DNA of 64,000 nt from Kiritimatiellia bacterium (GTDB lineage Bacteria; Verrucomicrobiota; Kiritimatiellia; CAIVKH01), in assembly GCA_027493775.1 (NCBI GenBank), contig JAOSKE010000001.1, forward strand, positions 434,001 to 498,000, in the 5' to 3' direction. The notes below the pieces were generated by a model. It saw only the letters and a list, made by a program, of their open reading frames with translations. It was not told the DNA's origin and ran no database searches. Positions 59,201 through 64,000 of this stretch are shown in pieces (the first letter of the stretch is position 1; every line of letters starts with the position of its first letter). The position numbers were made by a program, and so were the translations under genes.

Positions 59201-59449
59201 TCGCCTCCGGCCAGTTTTGAGCCTTCTGGAACCACTACACCAATTACGTCTGTTGAGGCTGGAACACTTGCCATCTATAATCGAGCACCGCACTTTCAGA
59301 GCCTGACCAACGCGGCTGGTCGTTTGGAAAACATGAAGTCTTGCTGGGAGTTCGTTCCCGCCGCCCCTTCTGGTTCGCGATGGGTGTATCATCAAAACGT
59401 GCGAGGATATGTTGAAAGGATTATCACGCGTCATGAAACTGGCAACTAA
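56207..59449 (+). CDS. Large secreted protein: TSP3 repeats, lamin-tail domain, lysozyme-like C terminus
   Basis: An exported protein of about 1080 residues. A signal peptide (LSTILCAGLFSAALGYSVAQ) follows a basic start. Residues ~60-280 are unassigned; TSP3-like calcium repeats appear (DTDDDGLPDGREVF, DTDGDSYSDGEEL), then a lamin-tail domain (GVVINEIVYNPPGSDTGNEW), more TSP3 repeats (DIDGDGISNSIE, DTDGDGLNDGWELA), a beta-rich region, and a C-terminal segment with AREEGG, GWGIFQMDV and WNWKTNVLAGIAHL that resembles a lysozyme/transglycosylase fold. ATG 56207 follows AGGA. It lies between the two IS4-like copies, and is coupled to the next gene. Confidence 0.75.
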   Translation: MTTIPKRTFRAHCCRLSTILCAGLFSAALGYSVAQTIFDDAPTVSTLDDLAQRYLSHRDSTYAVVVPDWYLWPDQVEAIESQYGLAAFQNEPGWYWAFSDVLYFDADSDIAKYVQHNDELVIYEDMINSELAVVKLAGESAEEVVVYKSPEWPEVPKGESYAKYLGRELSKRRVVWRVTMKDKAIAEQEVLTQEEETEGGGIMMMISGGSCDEIVFTAVELSTNIDAVDMGLCFPAGITNADIFWATNIMPEGFPWQFAATNLPVTTNSVVWSWTNLVESNVFFAAADSCADTDDDGLPDGREVFVYGTDRTLWDTDGDSYSDGEELQWGTDPLDIQSMPRLGRGVVINEIVYNPPGSDTGNEWIELFNTNRVDVDLTDFRIQVASNAFQDVFSFPTGTVVNSGDFLLVGGSAVTNANHVVELNMINRFSFGPTAGVRLVSPDSTSNAVVDACLYAPTNTFGLPTAGFGTDGFAPYAAEGYSILRFKTGYDSDHASDWTFTNTPTPTASGELPDIDGDGISNSIEIAGYATAYGIIHTDFNTVDSDFDGLSDGVERTNSPPTNGMQYDTDGDAFPWTTNGTYRGNDGDEIASGTDPTNSDTDGDGLNDGWELAMGYNPTNTANGTADADADFDGDGVSNVAEMNQNSNPMNAASASLMPYTFRLERFPRASWNQEDDIGLHSQAVFLFDNILYTTLVCVVVADGGHTNEEYSVAWSGSVIDHDEAHARTSLVWATIAPGQARMLVNDNGTTWPNENPSEYGIDMMVSPIMFRLIDAQATIQPHGTSWISGTPAMPALTAECSFFYGPTFSAFTNEFLFQSTYPRRGTADDVRIPSSGTIKSPAGSDVDLEPLFSNRVFGGEASVTWQIPPAPAFTLPFRILGQNPSDADVETFITANQGVHWYAKAVAREEGGRQGTKKYNQFNELLSPKNEPNKTAGINEGWGIFQMDVASGIPITTDMVWNWKTNVLAGIAHLDRMRIIEVSFENGVQRTYPSQWESPPASFEPSGTTTPITSVEAGTLAIYNRAPHFQSLTNAAGRLENMKSCWEFVPAAPSGSRWVYHQNVRGYVERIITRHETGN

Positions 59450-59957
59450 ATCCGTATTGATGATGGGTGTGATCCTGATCGTTGCGTATAGTCGGGCACA
59501 GGTTGTAACCAACCCGCTGCAACATGCACTGACGTTGGATTTCGAGGAATCAACCAATCACGGCTCATACGCCTATCGCCTTACCGCAGACATCAGCGGC
59601 GATGGAGAGCCAGATCAACTGATAAGCTTTGAAACGTGGGATGTTCGCTATGGCCGAGTGTGGAGCGCCTACCGAAAAACCACCAATGGATACGTTGACC
59701 TCAAGACGGGCGTACAGTTCAGCGAGAACCGTTTCATACTTGATACGAACTCGTGGCCAAGAATTGTGTTTGCACAACCAGAAGGTGGGGGCGAGTTGTT
59801 GCTTGGACAAATCGTGCTAACGAACGGTACGTTTCAAGAATCAGTCTTGGGTGTCACAACAAACGACGTTCCGCCGTCGGATGCGACGTTAAGTAATTTG
59901 TTCGAGCAGGTGTTGAACAACCCCGACACCAACCTTGTCGACAAGATATCCTTGTAA
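59433..59957 (+). CDS. Secreted protein of unknown function
   Basis: A 174-residue protein with a signal peptide (MKLATKSVLMMGVILIVAYS, then RAQ). The mature part contains ADISGDGEPDQLISFETWD, an FG-GAP/EF-hand-like DxxGDGxxD calcium loop. The start overlaps the 3' end of the large secreted gene by 17 bp, so it is probably co-expressed and perhaps a partner. Confidence 0.6.
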   Translation: MKLATKSVLMMGVILIVAYSRAQVVTNPLQHALTLDFEESTNHGSYAYRLTADISGDGEPDQLISFETWDVRYGRVWSAYRKTTNGYVDLKTGVQFSENRFILDTNSWPRIVFAQPEGGGELLLGQIVLTNGTFQESVLGVTTNDVPPSDATLSNLFEQVLNNPDTNLVDKISL

Positions 59958-59987
59958 TGTGGTAACGCCCTGTCGAAATCACGTCAC

Positions 59988-60491
59988 ATGCTATTCGCGG
60001 CCGCAGTCGTTGTCGGACTATCGGCACGTGTATCAGAAGGACAAACAATCTGGCATCCATCGACAAAATCAACTTGGCAGGCAACATACGACGCGATCGA
60101 AACCAACGCTTATCCTTTGACCGGACTCCCAAACCTCCTATGCGTCCGATACCGATCGTCAACAAACTTGGGTGAAGTGATAGATTTAGCGAATGACTGC
60201 ACAGGTGGTTCACCGATTGTCCTTTGGTCTGGCAGTGGAAACGCCAAGGGCCAGACGCCCGTCCTGTCCAGCCTTGAGGCTTATCCCAGTGGAACAGGGG
60301 CAGTGGTCACTATCGTATGGCGGCACCCTGGGGCTGGCGCTGAAATGACGAGAGTTGGGATGTTCTACTCACAGTCCACCATCATCGTCACGTCCATATC
60401 GGATATCGTCTTCGACAATGAATTGACGGTGACCAATGTGGGAACATACTCGTTCGGTCAATCGGTCACGAATGCGGCATCTTGTCCTTAA
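59988..60491 (+). CDS. Putative secreted protein of unknown function
   Basis: A 167-residue frame with a hydrophobic N terminus (MLFAAAVVVGLSARVSEGQ) consistent with a signal peptide and a strand-rich remainder. No recognised domain. No strong ribosome binding site; the start is uncertain. It sits 30 bp after the previous gene. Confidence 0.5.
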   Translation: MLFAAAVVVGLSARVSEGQTIWHPSTKSTWQATYDAIETNAYPLTGLPNLLCVRYRSSTNLGEVIDLANDCTGGSPIVLWSGSGNAKGQTPVLSSLEAYPSGTGAVVTIVWRHPGAGAEMTRVGMFYSQSTIIVTSISDIVFDNELTVTNVGTYSFGQSVTNAASCP

Positions 60492-60568
60492 GGGGCAATA
60501 GTGACCCCTCACGCTCACTGTCACGAACGGCGCACTCGGCACAAGAACCTTCTAGTGCGGGAGGGAAG

Positions 60569-61075
60569 ATGAAGAGATTCAGCCTAACGTGCGTGGCGAT
60601 CCTTGGAGTCTATTTGATATATGGCAATACCCCCTGCCGGGGTGATGGTGCGCCTGCGAATCAGATTGCGCGCGCCGTGCTCGATCTTCAAGCGACGGAC
60701 GCCACGATTCGCACAAATGCTTCGCGCGCCCTCATTCTCTTGGGGGATACTTGTGTGCCCGATCTCCGTACAGCTTTACAGGATGGCCGACTTCGTGATG
60801 AACCAGCATTTGCGGAGGCCCTTCAAGTGCTAAAGGATATTGATACTGAAGCCGCCGCTCGCGTACTCGTCGAGGTAGTTGACCGAAACATGACAGGCGT
60901 CCCAAATGTCCTCATGAAGAGCGAGGATCGTGTGAGAGCCGCCTACCCGGCATACGCGGCATTGACGGATATGGGGCACCCGCCAACAACTGTAGTGCGT
61001 GATGCAATTCACGATTCCAGCGGTGTAAAGAAGGACCTGCTCATGCGTGCGCTGCATCTGTTCGAGAGCCGGTGA
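60569..61075 (+). CDS. Secreted HEAT-like helical protein
   Basis: A 168-residue protein with signal peptide (MKRFSLTCVAILGVYLIYGN) and a helical mature part containing HEAT-like units (TNASRALILLGDTCVPDLRTAL; AFAEALQVLKDIDTEAAARVL). GAGGGA precedes ATG 60569. Likely a periplasmic interaction protein; it ends 20 bp before the second IS4-like copy. Confidence 0.6.
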   Translation: MKRFSLTCVAILGVYLIYGNTPCRGDGAPANQIARAVLDLQATDATIRTNASRALILLGDTCVPDLRTALQDGRLRDEPAFAEALQVLKDIDTEAAARVLVEVVDRNMTGVPNVLMKSEDRVRAAYPAYAALTDMGHPPTTVVRDAIHDSSGVKKDLLMRALHLFESR

Positions 61076-61781
61076 CGCAACAGTATATTGGAGGCACTGC
61101 TGTCCAAAACGCGCGAAAGTCTGTCGAAAGATGGGCCTTATTCCCTGAAAAAAGCATCGTTGGGTCGTTTGCGCAAAACCGATCCCCCCCTTTATGAAGA
61201 ACATGGGTTCTGCTGTCCAAGATCGAGTTCCCGGAACTCGGCTTGAACGAAGGGGGCGGAAGCGGCGGTGTTTCATAGGGACGCTCAATCCAAACCCACA
61301 AGTCCCGGTAGGTGAAAAGGTTCAGCCGCAGCAGCGCCACGAGGTTGGAGAGGTGCCAGCCGCATTTGGATTTGAACTGCAGGTACTTGATCAGGAGTAT
61401 GGCGATCAATGCTGTCCAAATCTGGATATACACCGCGTTGGCGGAGGTGCCGACGAAGGTCTTGATGCGGAGATTCTGCTTGAGGTCCTTGAAGAACAGT
61501 TCGATCTGCCAGCGGGCTTTGTAGATCTGGGCGATGGTGGATGCGGCCAGATGCAGATTGTTGGTGAGAATCACCAGTTCCTCCTGTTTGTCTTCCCGCC
61601 AGACCGTGATCCGGCGGTACCGCCTTTTGATCCGCCGCCCAGCCTGAAAGACGTGAAACTCTCCGATCTCATCGGCGCGCACGGGTGAGTCGGCAGGCAC
61701 CTCGCGCACGTGGTGCGAAAAGTCATTCCGGCTGAAAAGGGAAAGCCGTTGGCTGAACAGACTGGCCTTGTGTGCGCTCAT
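61041..61781 (-). pseudogene. Truncated IS4-family transposase, copy 2, with frameshifted tail
   Basis: Same truncated transposase as copy 1 (IYKARWQIELFFKDLKQNL and flanking sequence nearly identical), again lacking the N-terminal catalytic Asp residues. A one-base loss in an A/G run near the 3' end changes the last residues, and the frame runs out of the element to 61041 over the HEAT-like gene. Confidence 0.75.
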
Positions 61782-61875
61782 CTTGCGGGGTCTCCTGGTC
61801 AGGCTTGTTGGATATTTTCACCTTCAGCTTACCTCCAGACCCCGTTTCTAAAAACTTGTTTTGGACACTACTGCT
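61096..61875 (-). mobile_element. Internally deleted IS4-like element, copy 2
   Basis: About 780 bp, same ends and same internal deletion as copy 1 and in the same orientation. The two copies bracket 56022-61095, which holds four secreted-protein genes: a composite-transposon-like arrangement. Confidence 0.75.
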
Positions 61876-61985
61876 GACCCTTTTTGTGGCTCCTCTTCTT
61901 TTCACCTTTTCACCTTGAATTCGCGGTGCGCGGAACGCGCCTGATTTGGTGGACAGTGCGAAGATCTCTCATTTAGAGTAAGGGC

Positions 61986-62804
61986 ATGAAATGGGCTCGC
62001 GCTTTTCTTTTGCTGCTCTGTCTGCCGCTGCTCCCGGCGTGTTCGACGGTGGACCCAGTGACGGGTAAATCGGTGAACAATATGTACCTCATCCAGGATG
62101 ATATTCAGATAGGGCGCGAGGTGATGGCGGATGCCGTCGTGACGATGCGCAAGGATGGGGTCGCGATTAATCGTGATGCGGCGCAGGTCGCAAAGCTCCG
62201 TACGATGGTTCAGCGAATCACTTCGGTTTCGCATCTTCCCGATCTGCCTTACGAGGTGACGCTGTTTGAAACCAATATCGTCAATGCTTTTGCTGCACCG
62301 GGTGGGCAGGTGGGGGTGTTCACGGGTCTTTATCATCCCGAAATGGGTTTGGTTAAAGATGATGACGAACTAGCGGCGGTGATTGGGCACGAAATTGCAC
62401 ACGTCACATGTCGCCACACAACGGAGTCGCTCACAAAGCAGATGCCGCTTCAATGGGTGATGCTCGGCGCATCCATTTATGCGGAGGCGAAGGGGAAGGA
62501 AAATTTAGCGTTGGGGCTGGGGGTGGGCTTCCTCGCGTATCAGGGTCTTTTGCTCCCCAAGTTTTCACGCGCGGATGAGGCGGAGGCGGATGCGGTCGGA
62601 TTGATGTATATGGCGAAGGCCGGCTACGATCCCAACGCAGCGATTCGCATTTGGGAACGCGCGGCGTCGCGGGGAAATGACTCGCGATTGACGGCCATGT
62701 TTTCTTCGCATCCGACGGATGCCAACCGCGCGAAGGCCCTCAAAAAAATGTTGCCGCAGGCGATGGAAGAATACGAGCGCGCACGTCTGCGTTATTCAAA
62801 CTGA
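61986..62804 (+). CDS. M48-family metalloprotease lipoprotein
   Basis: A 272-residue zinc protease of the M48 (LoiP/BepA/YcaL-like) family, likely in the periplasm attached to a membrane by a lipid. The signal peptide has a lipobox (LLPACS, lipidated Cys 19). The zinc motif is AAVIGHEIAHVTCRH, and the third ligand is in FSRADEAEADAVGLMYM. Members remove misfolded outer membrane proteins. It converges on yceH with a 13-bp overlap. Confidence 0.9.
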   Translation: MKWARAFLLLLCLPLLPACSTVDPVTGKSVNNMYLIQDDIQIGREVMADAVVTMRKDGVAINRDAAQVAKLRTMVQRITSVSHLPDLPYEVTLFETNIVNAFAAPGGQVGVFTGLYHPEMGLVKDDDELAAVIGHEIAHVTCRHTTESLTKQMPLQWVMLGASIYAEAKGKENLALGLGVGFLAYQGLLLPKFSRADEAEADAVGLMYMAKAGYDPNAAIRIWERAASRGNDSRLTAMFSSHPTDANRAKALKKMLPQAMEEYERARLRYSN

Positions 62805-63466
62805 CGCCGAAACTCCTCCAGCGCCGTGCGTAGCGTTGTGACTTCCTCGCGCAAGGTCGCGACCTCGGTTTCCAACGCTTCGATGCGCTGCTGGTCGTTG
62901 CTGACTTGCGCGCGGATCGGTTCGGCTGGGGTCTCCACTTCCATCGAAGGGGCAGCGCCGAGCAAATGGGCGTAGCGTTGTTCTTTCTGGCCCGGCTGAC
63001 GGGGAAGAAGAACAACAAGCGACCCGGCCGGACGCGTGGCAAGGCCGCCGAGAACGCTGAGTGTCGTCGCGACATCACCCATTGGAGTGAAGCGCTCGCA
63101 GCGAGCGCGTAGTTCTGCGGCGGTTTGCGAGCCGCGCAACATTAACTCGCACATCACCGCCGTGTCGCGTTCGTCGAGTCCGATGGTTTCGGGCAGCATG
63201 TGCTTATATTTGGGCACGCGACTTCCTGCTGTGGTGACCATTGCGGCAAGGCGGCGATCACGCAGGCGGTCGAGCGTGCGCACGACGGTGGCTTCGTCGT
63301 AGGCGACGACAGGGAAGCGATTGTTTTTCTGGTTGCACGCCGCGACAAGCGCGTTGAGCGTCAGTGGATAGTAGTCGGGCGTGGTGAGTTGTTTCTCAAT
63401 CAGTGCGCCAGCGACGCGAAGTTCTTCCGAATCGAGGGGGACAAAGGCGTTGTTTTCATCGTTCAT
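62792..63466 (-). CDS. yceH: YceH/DUF480 family protein
   Basis: A 224-residue protein of the YceH (DUF480) family, two winged-helix domains with unknown cellular role. Typical sequence is LRVAGALIEKQLTTPDYYPLTLNALV, CNQKNNR and LMLRGSQTAAELRARC. The C-terminal 45 residues form a predicted coiled coil (QRIEALETEVATLREEVTTL). The ATG at 63466 lies inside the 3' end of surE, so the two are translated together. Confidence 0.88.
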   Translation of the reverse strand: MNDENNAFVPLDSEELRVAGALIEKQLTTPDYYPLTLNALVAACNQKNNRFPVVAYDEATVVRTLDRLRDRRLAAMVTTAGSRVPKYKHMLPETIGLDERDTAVMCELMLRGSQTAAELRARCERFTPMGDVATTLSVLGGLATRPAGSLVVLLPRQPGQKEQRYAHLLGAAPSMEVETPAEPIRAQVSNDQQRIEALETEVATLREEVTTLRTALEEFRRQFE

Positions 63467-64000
63467 CGAAAAAGTTCCAAGGGTTGGAAAAGGGATTGGA
63501 TCGGACTTCCAAGGGTTGGAAATTTTGGCCCGAGGCAGCTATTCGGGTCCATGTTTTTTTGAAATCCTCCAGCACGGCGCGGTGCGTCAGATCGAACCAA
63601 ATCGGGGTTAGGGAGACGTAGCCGTTCTCAAGCGCTTTGATATCGCTGTCGTCGCTTTCGTCGAGCATGAGCATCTCGCCATCCATCCAGTAATACACGT
63701 TTCCGCGCGGATCCGTACGACGGTGGAAGACCTCAGTAAAGCGGGAACGGCCCATGTGGGTGACGCGGTAGCCTTTAATTTGCTCGAAGGGCAGGTTCGG
63801 GACGTTGACGTTCAGCAGGGTTTCCGGCGGAAGCCCGTTTTTTGCGAGTTTGGGCACGAGGTCGCGCGCGATACGCGCCGGGGTGTCCCAGATGGGGTCG
63901 GTAAACGTTGCGAGCGAAATCGCCATACTGGGGATCCCAAGAATCGTGCCCTCGGTTGCGGCGGAGACGGTGCCGGAATAAATGACGCTGATACCCGCGT
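63456..64000 (-). CDS. surE: 5'/3'-nucleotidase SurE, N terminus beyond window
   Basis: SurE survival protein, a metal-dependent nucleotidase. The window holds the C-terminal part (~181 codons): ISVIYSGTVSAATEG, GIPSMAISL, LLNVNVPNLPFEQIKGYRVT, DSDIKALENGYVSLTPI. The N-terminal catalytic DD motif is outside. The last ~22 residues (FQPLEVRSNPFSNPWNFF) are encoded by two copies of the TTCCAA-N3-TTGGAA palindrome, an odd extension after the usual C terminus. Confidence 0.9.
   Translation of the reverse strand, partial: AGISVIYSGTVSAATEGTILGIPSMAISLATFTDPIWDTPARIARDLVPKLAKNGLPPETLLNVNVPNLPFEQIKGYRVTHMGRSRFTEVFHRRTDPRGNVYYWMDGEMLMLDESDDSDIKALENGYVSLTPIWFDLTHRAVLEDFKKTWTRIAASGQNFQPLEVRSNPFSNPWNFFDER
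63475..63521. repeat. Two more TTCCAA-N3-TTGGAA palindromes, inside the surE 3' end
   Basis: Perfect copies at 63475-63489 and 63507-63521 (both with GGG centre), 32 bp apart as in the array at 2776-2885. They lie immediately upstream of the yceH start (63466, minus strand) and are translated as part of SurE. Confidence 0.9.

Overview
The window is a piece of a moderately GC-rich, Gram-negative-type bacterial chromosome. Two LpxL-type lipid A acyltransferases, an OmpA-type outer membrane protein with calcium-binding thrombospondin-type-3 repeats, large secreted proteins with lamin-tail and thrombospondin-3 repeats, and manganese-type ABC permeases fused to DtxR-like domains (an arrangement known from Chlamydia YtgC-YtgR) suggest a member of the PVC superphylum, perhaps Verrucomicrobiota or Kiritimatiellota. 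This assignment is inferred from gene content; no rRNA is present.

Layout. 1-18.7 kb is core genome: an M29-like aminopeptidase, tRNA-Val, a metallo-beta-lactamase-fold hydrolase, a CBS-domain protein, a short surface-sugar cluster (epimerase, hexapeptide acyltransferase, glycosyltransferase) and a tight run trpS-scpA-scpB-chorismate mutase-hisC-aroF-tyrA-aroA-cmk-plsC that combines aromatic amino acid synthesis with chromosome segregation. ispD, lepB, an acylphosphatase, a metallophosphoesterase and tRNA-Leu follow. 18.8-22.2 kb is a small restriction-modification island (Mrr-like nuclease, adenine methylase, second nuclease). 22.2-34.7 kb returns to core genes: an lpxL homologue, the OmpA-type protein and a metal-homeostasis locus (DtxR/MntR regulator and P-type ATPase, divergent from a TroABCD-like importer), then a second lpxL homologue and an SDR.

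34.7-61.9 kb is accessory. It holds decayed repeats and an IS630 element. Next comes a 17.6-kb operon of eight translationally coupled genes on the minus strand (37276-54848). In transcription order it encodes a SNF2 helicase with an N-terminal HTH and C-terminal DUF3883, a UvrD-like helicase, an Abi_C protein, a DUF1156 DNA methylase, a caspase-like protease, a catalytically degenerate prokaryotic Argonaute, a SIR2-domain protein and a DUF499 AAA+ ATPase. I read this as a composite anti-phage system that joins a methylation/ATPase/helicase module to Argonaute-SIR2 and caspase effectors. It is the main candidate for something new here. To its right are two copies of an internally deleted IS4-like element flanking about 5 kb of secreted-protein genes. 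The window ends in core genes (M48 lipoprotein, yceH, surE; surE runs off the end).

Quality warning. At least 17 genes carry a single-base frameshift, nearly all in a short homopolymer and many in genes expected to be essential (trpS, scpB, aroA). I read these as uncorrected sequencing errors, not pseudogenes, and give each affected gene its full reconstructed span.
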